This document shows, in pieces, positions 1 through 8,227 of a stretch of 33,309 nt of DNA. Below the pieces are notes generated by a model. The model saw only the letters and a program-made list of their open reading frames with translations. It was not told the DNA's origin and made no database searches. This DNA comes from Solirubrobacteraceae bacterium (GTDB lineage Bacteria > Actinomycetota > Thermoleophilia > Solirubrobacterales > Solirubrobacteraceae), in the NCBI GenBank assembly GCA_030038955.1, contig JASHQV010000193.1:1-33309 (forward strand), given 5' to 3'. The position numbers and the translations under genes are program-made. How positions within the stretch are numbered: the first letter of the stretch is position 1; every line of letters begins with the position of its first letter.

Positions 1-227
1 AAGTGGATGCGGCGCAACTCGCCGTCAACGACGACGGGCAGCCCCCGGCGCTCCTGCTCGGCGACCACCGCACGCACGGCATCGTCCTGGACGCCGAGAA
101 GGGTCGCTTCGTCCAGCTCGCCGGCGCGGAAGCGTGCGAACGCGTCGAGCAGGGGCGGCGGCCGTAGGAGACTGCCCACCTGGTCGACATGGAGCGATCG
201 CAGGTCCGTGTCGACCTCAGGCGTCAT
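1..227 (-). CDS. Core-MetE-like (cobalamin-independent methionine synthase family) methyltransferase, N-terminal part only; cut by left window edge
   Basis: Minus strand reads MTPEVDTDLRSLHVDQVGSLLRPPPLLDAFARFRAGELDEATLLGVQDDAVRAVVAEQERRGLPVVVDGELRRIHF. It has the same VGSLLR...(V/D)xDGExRR signature as the two complete paralogs in the window. Absent from the ORF track because no stop lies inside the window. ATG (227-225) overlaps the TGA of the upstream gene (ATGA). Confidence 0.8.
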   Translation of the reverse strand, partial: MTPEVDTDLRSLHVDQVGSLLRPPPLLDAFARFRAGELDEATLLGVQDDAVRAVVAEQERRGLPVVVDGELRRIH

Positions 228-1516
228 CCGCTGTGACCGTGCACCGGCGCGGATGGAGAGACATCCGCTTCCGAGGGCTTGAAGTACTTGGGTGGGTCGA
301 ATCGAAGCTCTGGCGGTCGGGTGAAGCCGGGCGGGATCGGTGGCTTCTCTCGGGAGCCGTAGCGCCGGCCGTCGATCGGCCACACGTATCCCTCCAGCTC
401 GTCGGTTCCCTTCCCCAGGATCCTGCCGGTGCGCTCAAACTCCTCCGTCACGGCCGCCAAGCCGTAGCGCTGGACGGGGCAAACCTTCATGCAGATCGCG
501 CAGCCGTAGGCTTGACCCATCACGGGCAGGCAGCGTGAGACGTTGATCTTCGCCTTCTCGACCCCGCGCGTCATCCATCGCCGAGCCGGGATGGCGCCTG
601 TGGGGCAGCGCTGCACGCACACCTGGCAGGCTTCGCAGATGCGCGTCACGCCGAAGTCACGCGGGGAATCGAACTCGAGCGGCGCATTAGTAGTGAGCAA
701 AGTAGGACGGCAACGGGAACCAGCTTGCGGAGTCAGCAGCTGGCCGTTCTGCCCGAGCTGTCCTAGGCCAGCCTCAACGGCGTAGTGGATCACGATCCCG
801 TGCGCGTCGCCGGCCTCGGCGGCGGCGGCGTAGCCGCAGGCGTGCAGCCAGCGCGCCAGGTTGGTCATCAGCTCGTGCACCTTGGTGAATGCCTCGAAGG
901 TCGCCCGCTCGCTGAGCGCAGATGGCGCCTCCTGGACGGCCTCCCAGCTCTGCTCTACGAAGCCCACGACCACCCGGTCCCCCTTCTCCTGCCCGTGGTA
1001 GTCGACGAAGTGGTAGCGAGGGTCATACCGTGCCACCCCCACAGCGGAGAGGCCGATCGCGGCCGCGTGGCGACGAAACGCTGCGGTCAGCTCGGCGGCG
1101 TCAATTGGGTCTGCGGTCGCCGTCGGCGTCACGCAGGCCGTGGCCCGCTCGGCCAGCGCCACCCGGGTCATGCGCGGCAACCGCGGAGCGAGCACGTGCC
1201 AGTGCTGCCTCAGAATCCAGGTTATCGCCGGTCCGTGATCGGTGTGAAAGTCACGCAGAGGAGCGCGCTCGTAGGCCTCATCCTCCGCAGCCCGGTCACG
1301 CCGGATTCCTGGGACGCCGCGCAACTCTGCCGGCACGCTGCGGTCGTAGCTCGCCCACGCTCCCAGGATTGGTTTCGTGCCGGATCTGGCAGGAGCGGCG
1401 GGCAGGCACCTGAGCAGCTGCTCGGCGCGCGCCGACAACAGCCACTCACCGAGCCGACCCGGCCATCCTTGCATCAGTCGCCGACGGATGCGGTAGCGCA
1501 AGCAGGTGGAACTCAC
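224..1516 (-). CDS. Reductive dehalogenase / epoxyqueuosine reductase (QueG) superfamily 4Fe-4S protein, cytoplasmic (no Tat signal seen)
   Basis: CEACQVCVQRCPTGAIP and GCAICMKVCPVQ ferredoxin motifs; upstream YAVEAGLGQLGQNGQLLTPQAGSRCRPTLLTTNAPLEFDSP resembles the RdhA/QueG core. The ORF is open to 1705, but GTG at 1516 overlaps the upstream TGA (GTGA) and is the likely start. Confidence 0.75.
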   Translation of the reverse strand: MSSTCLRYRIRRRLMQGWPGRLGEWLLSARAEQLLRCLPAAPARSGTKPILGAWASYDRSVPAELRGVPGIRRDRAAEDEAYERAPLRDFHTDHGPAITWILRQHWHVLAPRLPRMTRVALAERATACVTPTATADPIDAAELTAAFRRHAAAIGLSAVGVARYDPRYHFVDYHGQEKGDRVVVGFVEQSWEAVQEAPSALSERATFEAFTKVHELMTNLARWLHACGYAAAAEAGDAHGIVIHYAVEAGLGQLGQNGQLLTPQAGSRCRPTLLTTNAPLEFDSPRDFGVTRICEACQVCVQRCPTGAIPARRWMTRGVEKAKINVSRCLPVMGQAYGCAICMKVCPVQRYGLAAVTEEFERTGRILGKGTDELEGYVWPIDGRRYGSREKPPIPPGFTRPPELRFDPPKYFKPSEADVSPSAPVHGHSG

Positions 1517-2145
1517 CAGGCCACGGTAAAGCGGCGGCCCCGGAAGCGCGGAGACTCCAGCTCGTCTAGCACTGCCACGGAGTAGTCCGCGGTCGAGATC
1601 CGGCTCTCCCCTGAGATGTCTGTCAGGAGCGTGTCTTCGCCGGTGCGGTAACGGCCAGTTCGCTCCCCGGGTTCGAGCAGGTGAGCCGGGCTCAGGTAGG
1701 TCCAATCGCGTCCTTCTCCCTCTGTACGGTAAATCTCCAGCGCACGAGCCTGGGCGTCGGAGCTGGGCTTCCAGTCGTCGGGGAAGTCGGGCTGGGAGGA
1801 GACCGTGCCACCGGCGGGGTGGTTGAGGCTGCCGGCGCCGCCGACCGCAAAGATCCTCGTCTCGCCGGCCGCCGCAAGTAGCGTGCGTGCCGCCTCGACG
1901 ACCACGTCTGGGTTCCCCTCCGCGGCGCCCCCGACCGCGGTTATCGCGGCATCTGCGTCGCGCGCCAAGAGCGCGACGCAGGCCGGATCCGTGACATCGC
2001 CGGAGATCACAGTCAGGCTCGGATCCTGCTGGTCAAGCTGCGAGGGGTTACGGCTGACCGCGGTCACCTGGTGACCCCGCTCAAGTGCTTCGACGAGGAT
2101 GGCGCCGCCGACCATTCCGGTGGCTCCGAACAGCACGAGCTTCAA
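1513..2145 (-). CDS. NAD(P)-binding Rossmann-fold oxidoreductase (SDR-like, NmrA/atypical)
   Basis: LKLVLFGATGMVGGAILVEALERGHQVTAVSRNPSQL N-terminal Rossmann motif. TTG start at 2145 overlaps the upstream TGA (TTGA). Confidence 0.8.
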   Translation of the reverse strand: MKLVLFGATGMVGGAILVEALERGHQVTAVSRNPSQLDQQDPSLTVISGDVTDPACVALLARDADAAITAVGGAAEGNPDVVVEAARTLLAAAGETRIFAVGGAGSLNHPAGGTVSSQPDFPDDWKPSSDAQARALEIYRTEGEGRDWTYLSPAHLLEPGERTGRYRTGEDTLLTDISGESRISTADYSVAVLDELESPRFRGRRFTVAW

Positions 2146-2717
2146 GAGGAGATCCGGGTCGGCTCGGAGTTGCTCAGGCGGGCGTCGCTCTCGCGCCGGC
2201 GCTCGAACTCGTCGAAGTCGAATCGCTCCAGGTCGATCTCCTCGATGGGGCCGTACTCCCTGGGCCGGCCGTCCCAGCCGATACTGTCGATTCCCCAATA
2301 GAACTCAAGCAGGTTGCCGTCGGGATCCCGCACGTAGAACCGTGGCTGGTTGCCGGGGCCGCCCTGGCGCGCATTGACGATCGCGATGTCTTCCCGTTGG
2401 AACTCCCTGTACTTCTCGAGCAGCTGCTCCGGCGTGGCCATTTCGAAGGCGAGATGGTGCAGCCCGAGTGGCAGACGGCCATTGGACGTGACCAGCAACT
2501 CGTCTCTCGGGACAAAGAAGGAGATGCAGTGATGGGCGCCGTCACAGCGAACGAATGCGCCAGCCTTGACCGTTACACCATGACCGACCTCCTGGTCGGG
2601 GTACTCAAAGCGCTCCGTGAGACGTAGGCCCACCCAGCGCTCATAGAACTCGAGCGTCTTGTCGAGGTCGCGCACGGCAATCCCGATGTGTCCGATGCGT
2701 GTGGCTTTTACTTGCAC
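2142..2717 (-). CDS. VOC-superfamily protein (glyoxalase / single-domain extradiol-dioxygenase-like)
   Basis: RIGHIGIAVRDLDKTLEFYERWVGL...HHLAFEM...RFYVRDPDGNLLEFYWG: H, H and E metal-ligand positions of the VOC fold. Likely GTG start at 2717 with AGGAAGGA upstream. Confidence 0.8.
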   Translation of the reverse strand: MQVKATRIGHIGIAVRDLDKTLEFYERWVGLRLTERFEYPDQEVGHGVTVKAGAFVRCDGAHHCISFFVPRDELLVTSNGRLPLGLHHLAFEMATPEQLLEKYREFQREDIAIVNARQGGPGNQPRFYVRDPDGNLLEFYWGIDSIGWDGRPREYGPIEEIDLERFDFDEFERRRESDARLSNSEPTRISS

Positions 2718-2748
2718 CGAGTGATCCTTCCTTCTAGCGGGCATGGTG

Positions 2749-2780
2749 CTCGATAATCGTGAAGCATATTCCGATAATCT
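2749..2780. promoter_or_regulatory. Putative IclR operator pair upstream of the minus-strand VOC/Rdh-like operon
   Basis: Exact CGATAATCG at 2751-2759 and CCGATAATCT at 2771-2780, upstream of the GTG at 2717. Confidence 0.55.
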
Positions 2781-2887
2781 TAGGACCGCCCCGGCCTTCG
2801 AGTCAAGCCGATCGCGAGTTGGCAAGCGGGACTTGCGAGCGCGTGAATTCGCTTGACAAGCCCTAAAGACGCACCCTACTCTAATAT

Positions 2888-2916
2888 GATCGGTAATCAG
2901 GGTTCGATAATCGGAG
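2888..2916. promoter_or_regulatory. Putative IclR operator pair upstream of the plus-strand methyltransferase/LLM operon
   Basis: ATCGGTAATCAG followed by GGTTCGATAATCGGAG (exact core 2905-2913). Confidence 0.6.
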
Positions 2917-2921
2917 TATAG

Positions 2922-3785
2922 ATGGTGGCCGACGCCATGGCGCTGAAGGCTGACCAAGCGGCGCAGTGGGGCTCCGGCGCGGGCGTTCGGCTGCAGCGAG
3001 CTGAGCTGATTGAGAAGCACTGGGGGCCGATCTCCAGGGAGCTGCTGGCACAGGCACAGGTCTCACTCGGGCAGCGGCTGCTCGACATCGGCACTGGCCA
3101 TGGAGAGCCGGCGCTGACCGGCGCACGCCTTGTGGGTCCCGAAGGTCACGTCACCGGAGTGGACCTTTCCCTGGAGATGCTACAGGCCGCCCAGGCGCGT
3201 GCGGACGCGGCCGCATTGGACAACGTCACCTGGATCGCTCGCGACGCCGAGGAGCTGGACCTTCCGCCGAGCAGCTTTGACGCCGGTCTGTCGCGCAACA
3301 GCCTGATGTTCCTTCCACGGCCGCAGCGAGCGGCCAGCGGTGTGCTGAGGGCGTTGCGCCCAGGAGGCTGCTTCTGCGTTGCTGTGGTCGGACCAGAGGA
3401 GACACAGGAGCAGTGGACGATGACCGTTGATGCGATCAGCTCCTCGCTGGGGCTACCCACACTGCCACGGGGCAAGATTGGTGAGCCCGGGGTCTACTCG
3501 ATCTCGAACGCGACCGTGCTCAGAACGTTGCTGGACGACGCCGGCTTCGTCGACGTACGGGTTGAGTCCAAGCAGCTTGTATACGACTTCGCCGACGCGG
3601 ACGAGGTTGTCGCTTGGCACGAGATCAACCCAACGATCTGCGGCCTGTTCGAAGGACGATCCCCCGAGCAGGTGCAGGCCGCGTGGGATGCGGTGATCGA
3701 TGCCGCCCGCCGTCGTGCCGGCGCCGACGGTCACGTGCGAATCTCCAGCGAGATTCTCTACGCGATCGGCTACCGCCCCAATTGA
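2922..3785 (+). CDS. Class I SAM-dependent methyltransferase (UbiE-like)
   Basis: LLDIGTGHGEPALTGARLVGPEGHVTGVDLSLEMLQAAQ motif I/II; ATG at 2922 with GGAG upstream. Confidence 0.85.
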   Translation: MVADAMALKADQAAQWGSGAGVRLQRAELIEKHWGPISRELLAQAQVSLGQRLLDIGTGHGEPALTGARLVGPEGHVTGVDLSLEMLQAAQARADAAALDNVTWIARDAEELDLPPSSFDAGLSRNSLMFLPRPQRAASGVLRALRPGGCFCVAVVGPEETQEQWTMTVDAISSSLGLPTLPRGKIGEPGVYSISNATVLRTLLDDAGFVDVRVESKQLVYDFADADEVVAWHEINPTICGLFEGRSPEQVQAAWDAVIDAARRRAGADGHVRISSEILYAIGYRPN

Positions 3786-4879
3786 TCGTGCGCTACGGCC
3801 TCGCTATCCCACCGTGCGGCGATGTACGCGCCATTGGTGCCCTGGCCGCACATGCGGAGGAGTTGGGCTACGACGCTGTGTGGATCCCTGACGCGCAGCT
3901 GCTGTGGCGGGACGTGTTCATCACGATGGCGCTGGCGGCCAGCCGCACCTCGCGAATCCGGATCGCCTCGGGCGTCAGCAGCACCGAGACCCGTCATCCG
4001 ACTGTGGTCGCCTCGGCCGCCAACACGCTCAACGAGATCGCCCCGGGTCGGATCATCCTAGGCTTGGGGACAGGGGCTGGGCTCGGCCACCTCATCGGCA
4101 TGTCTCCCACTACCCGCGCCGTGTTCCGGCGCGACATCACACAGGTTCGAGCGCTGCTGAACGGCGACTGGTGGGACTACGACGAGCGCAAGGCACGACT
4201 GATCGGCGCGCACGGAACCGTGCCCGTGTACATGACCGCCGGTGGGCCGAAGATGGCGGCGCTCGCGGGCGAGGTAGCCGACGGCGTGATCTTCTCCGTC
4301 GGGGTCACGCCCGAGGTGATGCAGGCTGCGATTGCCCTGCTCAAGCCGGGACTGCAGGCTGCGGGACGCACGCGGCAAGACATCGAGGTCGTCTGCACAT
4401 CGTTCTTCCACCTGACCGACGATCTCGAACGCGACGCCGCCCTGTTCAAGCCTGTGTGCTGCCTGCTGGCCAAGGCCGGCGCCGGTCAGCGGGTCATGGC
4501 CGAGGCGGACATCAAGATCGGCGACCTCTCCTCGCTGCCCCCGGTGTACCCCTCGATCGGGCAAGCCGAAGACTGGGACGAGGCAGTCCGAATCGCCTCA
4601 CGGGTAATCTCCGACGAGGCGGCGATGCTGTTTGCACAGAAGTTCGGCCTGTTCGGCACGATTGACGAGATCGCGGCCAAGCTGGCGACGATCAGAACCG
4701 CCGGAATCGACCATCTGTTTGTCCGCCCGATGGCGCCTTACGAACTGCCCTACGAGGCGATGGAGGCGTTCGCCGAAGCGGCGTTCCGCCAGCCGGCGGA
4801 GGCAGTACAGGGGAACGCGACGCACGCCGTTCGCGCGCAGCCGGATCCCACCACAGCCAGGGGTGATTCCCAGGGGTGA
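3782..4879 (+). CDS. LLM-class (luciferase-like) flavin/F420-dependent oxidoreductase
   Basis: VRYGLAIPPCGDVRAIGALAAHAEELGYDAVWIPD...NEIAPGRIILGLGTGAG. Likely TTG start at 3782 overlapping the TGA of the preceding gene; the ORF is open from 3614. Confidence 0.85.
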   Translation: MIVRYGLAIPPCGDVRAIGALAAHAEELGYDAVWIPDAQLLWRDVFITMALAASRTSRIRIASGVSSTETRHPTVVASAANTLNEIAPGRIILGLGTGAGLGHLIGMSPTTRAVFRRDITQVRALLNGDWWDYDERKARLIGAHGTVPVYMTAGGPKMAALAGEVADGVIFSVGVTPEVMQAAIALLKPGLQAAGRTRQDIEVVCTSFFHLTDDLERDAALFKPVCCLLAKAGAGQRVMAEADIKIGDLSSLPPVYPSIGQAEDWDEAVRIASRVISDEAAMLFAQKFGLFGTIDEIAAKLATIRTAGIDHLFVRPMAPYELPYEAMEAFAEAAFRQPAEAVQGNATHAVRAQPDPTTARGDSQG

Positions 4880-4956
4880 TTCCGGACCGGATGTCGTTGG
4901 ACCCAGCGGACGTGCCAGCGGCGATCCGGCGAGCCGCTAGTAAGGGGCAGCAGGGA

Positions 4957-6195
4957 TCAGAACCGTGCAGGCGAGAATGGGGCGAGCTTGTCCGGCGCGC
5001 CTCCGTCGAGGATCGTGCGGGCGAGCAGCGCTCCGCTGGCAGGCGCCAGGGTGAGCCCAACCATGCCGTGGCCGGTAGCCAGATACGCGCCCGGACGTCC
5101 CGGAATCTCGCCGATGATCGGTAGACCATCGGGCGGCAGCGGTCGCAGGCCCGCCCACGGCTCGCCTTGCTCTCCGGGGTCCCACCCCCGCAGGTAGGCT
5201 CGGGCGGCGCTGCGCAGTAGCCCGATGCGCCGCTCGTGCGGGCGCGGATCCATCCCGGCCAGCTCGAGCATGCCCGCCAGTCGCACAGTGCCCTCATAAG
5301 GTGCAGCGCCCACCATTGCCTCGACGAAGAACAGCGCGTGCCGTGGCCGGGCGCCCTCACCGTCCGTGGTCAGGCTATAGCCCTTTCCCGGCTGCATGTC
5401 GATCCGGATCCCGAGCTGCCGGCATAGCTGAAGCGACCAGATTCCGGCGGCGACAATCACCTTGTGACAGCGGATCTCCCGAGTGCCGGCCGTCAGGATC
5501 CATCCCGCCCCGTCACGCCGGAGCTGGCGCACCGGGGTGTGCTCGAGCACTTCCACTCCCCGCGTGAGCAGCGCCTGATGCAGCCCGCGGGTCAGGGTTT
5601 CCGGCCGGACCACTCGCTCAGGCTTGATATGCAACGCTCCGCGTACCGCAGGCCCCACGCTCGGCTCCAGTTGCCTAGCTTGCGTGCCGTCCAGTCGTTC
5701 GATCTCGCCGGAATAGCCGAGTGCAGCGAAGCGCTGCTCGGCTGCGTCTGCTGCGCCCGGCGAGAGGCATAGGAAGACGATTCCACCCTGATGCATCTCG
5801 AAGGAGACGCCGTCTTCGCGCAGCTGGTCGAACAGCTCGAGCGTGTGCTCGTTCAGCGCCAAGATTGCCTCGGCGCCGGCCTTGAAGCGGTCCGGTCGTG
5901 CACTGCGGATGAATGCCGCTAACCACCGCGCCAAGCTCGGGCTCGGCCTCGGCTTGATTCGAAATGGGTTGTCGCGGTGAAACAACATCTGCGTTCCCTG
6001 CCGCACACTTCCAGGCGCCGCCACCGGCGCCGACAGCGCAGGCACCACCCACCCGGTGTTGCCGCTGGAGGTCTCGCCTCCCACGACGCCGCGGTCGACA
6101 ACCGTCACCGATGCACCCGAGCGGGCCAAGTACCAGGCCGAACACAGCCCGATCAAGCCTGCACCAACCACTGCGATACGTTCGTCCTGAACCAC
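4957..6195 (-). CDS. FAD-dependent oxidoreductase, DAO family (D-amino-acid dehydrogenase-like)
   Basis: RIAVVGAGLIGLCSAWYLARSGASVTVVDRGVVGGETSSGNTG; C-terminal GLRPLPPDGLPIIGEIPG...YLATGHGMVGLTLAPASG. GTG start at 6195 preceded by GAGGA. Confidence 0.88.
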   Translation of the reverse strand: MVQDERIAVVGAGLIGLCSAWYLARSGASVTVVDRGVVGGETSSGNTGWVVPALSAPVAAPGSVRQGTQMLFHRDNPFRIKPRPSPSLARWLAAFIRSARPDRFKAGAEAILALNEHTLELFDQLREDGVSFEMHQGGIVFLCLSPGAADAAEQRFAALGYSGEIERLDGTQARQLEPSVGPAVRGALHIKPERVVRPETLTRGLHQALLTRGVEVLEHTPVRQLRRDGAGWILTAGTREIRCHKVIVAAGIWSLQLCRQLGIRIDMQPGKGYSLTTDGEGARPRHALFFVEAMVGAAPYEGTVRLAGMLELAGMDPRPHERRIGLLRSAARAYLRGWDPGEQGEPWAGLRPLPPDGLPIIGEIPGRPGAYLATGHGMVGLTLAPASGALLARTILDGGAPDKLAPFSPARF

Positions 6196-6211
6196 GAAGT
6201 CGTCCTCGCAC

Positions 6212-6246
6212 AATCGTTTATCGGGCTATGATATCCGATTATAGTT
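6212..6246. promoter_or_regulatory. Putative IclR operators plus minus-strand -10 box of the FAD oxidoreductase gene
   Basis: AATCGTTTATCGGG and TCCGATTATAGTT (each 8/9 to CGATTATCG); perfect TATAAT on the minus strand (6243-6238) overlaps the second site. No good -35 found. Confidence 0.5.
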
Positions 6247-6301
6247 CATTAGGGGCTTGTTATTCCTGGGTCGAGCGAGCCCGGACAGAGGATCCAAACA
6301 C

Positions 6302-6369
6302 TTGACAGCCAGCCGGGGCAAAAATTAGACTGCTGTTGTTTCTCGAACGATAAGGTTCGATAATCGGCA
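6302..6369 (+). promoter_or_regulatory. Promoter TTGACA-N18-TAGACT and downstream IclR operator for the ABC importer operon
   Basis: TTGACA 6302-6307, TAGACT 6326-6331, then CGAACGATAAGGTTCGATAATCGGCA; GGTTCGATAATCGG (6354-6367) is identical to 2901-2914. Confidence 0.6.
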
Positions 6370-6661
6370 GTCCCGCCTAGCCGAGGGTGGGATGGCTTTG
6401 GCGGATCACGCTCTCGTACAGGAAAGCCTCTGGATGACGACATCCTTGATCTCGATTCGGGGCGGAGTGCCCTTCCTGCTCAGCTGCACCGAAAGCGGCA
6501 CTCATCTGAAGACGTGGAGCCTTCCGCAGGCAAACGATCGGGGACCCCAACGGCGGGCCAGCCTTCGCACAGACGTTTCTGCAAGGGCCGGCCGCCGTGC
6601 TCAGGATGAAGCCGCTTTGGCACCTCACCCTTTGGCGCGTGGGCGCTTCGCATAGCACTGA

Positions 6662-8227
6662 TTGCTCGTGCCGATTGCAGCTTCCAACAACGGCGACCTC
6701 ACAAGGACGCCAGCTGCCACTCGAAGCGTCGAGGTACAACACGCGAGCAAGGGGTTTGCTGGCGCCCAGGCTCTAATCGACGTCAGCCTGAAGATTGCCT
6801 CCGGGCACATTCATGCGCTGGTGGGCGAGAACGGCGCCGGCAAGTCGACACTGGGACGGATCATCGGCGGCGCACTCGCTCCCGACGAAGGGACGATACT
6901 CGTGGATGGCAAGGAGGTGTCCTTCCGTCACCCGCGGGACGCCCTGACCCGCGGGATCGCGCTCGTCCACCAGGAGATCATGGTGGTGCCTTCGCTGTCG
7001 GTGCTCGACAACGTTTTCCTCGGCACCGAGACGACAACGGCAGGGTGGGTGCAGCTGCGATCGTTGCGCCAGCGCTTCCGTACTCTGGTCGGGGAAACGG
7101 GGTTTGATCTCGATCCTGACGTCAAGGTCTCGACGCTGGGTGTCGGTGAGCAACAGAAGGTCGAGATCCTGCGAGCGATTGTGCGTAACGCTTGGCTGAT
7201 CGTGATGGACGAGCCGACGGCCGCGCTCACCGACGAGGAGTCTGTGCGACTGATCGCATTCGTTCGCCATCTGCGAGATCGCGGCCTCGGCTTCCTCTAC
7301 ATCACGCATAAGCTCGAGGAGGCCTTGGCGGTGGCGGAGACCGTGACCGTTCTCAAGAACGCCTGCCATGTCTCAACTGCGCCTGCAGCGGAGGAGGATG
7401 TCGACTCGCTCGTGACGAAGATGGTCGGACGTCCACTGAGCGCGATGTTCCCAGCCAAGCGCCAGCGTAGCTTTAGCGGAGCCCCGGCGGTCCTGAGCGT
7501 GAGCGGCCTGACGCAGGGACGTGTGTTCCAAGACGTGTCCTTCGAAATACACGCGGGCGAGATCGTGGGGATGGCCGGTCTGGTCGGCAGCGGACGCAGC
7601 GAGGTGGCACAGGCGATCTTCGGCGCCGGTAGCCTGGACGAGGGTACCGTCCAGCTGCTTGGCGAGCCTGTCCGGATCAGGTCCCCACGTCATGCTGCAA
7701 AGCACGGGATTGTGCTCGTGCCCGAAAGCCGGAAGGACCAGGGGCTGATCATGAGCGCCTCGGTCAGAGCGAATCTCATGCTGCCATCGATGGCGATCCG
7801 CGGCTTCTGCCGCCCGATCCGCCCGAGCCGCGAGACCGTCACGGCGAACAGCGTCGCGAAGAGCGTCGACGTGCGGATGGAGAGCGTGGAGATCGGAGTC
7901 TCGATGCTGTCGGGTGGCAACCAACAGAAAGTCGCGATTGGGAAGTGGCTAGTCCATCGCCCATTACTGCTTATTGCCGATCAACCCACCCGCGGAGTTG
8001 ACGTGGGAGCAAGGCTGACCATCTATGAGCTCCTACATCGGCTGGCCGACGAAGGGCTGGGTGTTCTGCTGATCTCTAACGAACTCGAGGAGGTGATGGG
8101 TATGGCGGACCGTATCCTAGTTATGCACCGTGGGCGGATGGTAGCTGAGCTGCCAGGGCATGCCGAGGAGAACGACATTCTGAATGCAGCTTTTGGTCGC
8201 TATCAGGGTGGCAACGCGCTCTCATGA
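6662..8227 (+). CDS. Sugar-type ABC transporter ATP-binding protein (RbsA/MglA-like, two ATPase domains)
   Basis: Walker A GENGAGKST, second-domain signature LSGGNQQKVAIGKWL, DQPTRGVDVGA. Confidence 0.93.
   Translation: MLVPIAASNNGDLTRTPAATRSVEVQHASKGFAGAQALIDVSLKIASGHIHALVGENGAGKSTLGRIIGGALAPDEGTILVDGKEVSFRHPRDALTRGIALVHQEIMVVPSLSVLDNVFLGTETTTAGWVQLRSLRQRFRTLVGETGFDLDPDVKVSTLGVGEQQKVEILRAIVRNAWLIVMDEPTAALTDEESVRLIAFVRHLRDRGLGFLYITHKLEEALAVAETVTVLKNACHVSTAPAAEEDVDSLVTKMVGRPLSAMFPAKRQRSFSGAPAVLSVSGLTQGRVFQDVSFEIHAGEIVGMAGLVGSGRSEVAQAIFGAGSLDEGTVQLLGEPVRIRSPRHAAKHGIVLVPESRKDQGLIMSASVRANLMLPSMAIRGFCRPIRPSRETVTANSVAKSVDVRMESVEIGVSMLSGGNQQKVAIGKWLVHRPLLLIADQPTRGVDVGARLTIYELLHRLADEGLGVLLISNELEEVMGMADRILVMHRGRMVAELPGHAEENDILNAAFGRYQGGNALS

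Noticed and set aside
785-1585. 266-aa plus-strand ORF
   Set aside because: Antisense to the RdhA/QueG-like gene, which has clear Fe-S motifs; no recognisable domain in this frame.
3904-4665. 253-aa plus-strand ORF in another frame of the LLM gene
   Set aside because: R-rich translation with no motif; overlaps a well-supported LLM coding sequence.
6392-6655. 87-aa ORF before the ABC ATPase
   Set aside because: No motif and no good ribosome-binding site; kept only as an unexplained leader.
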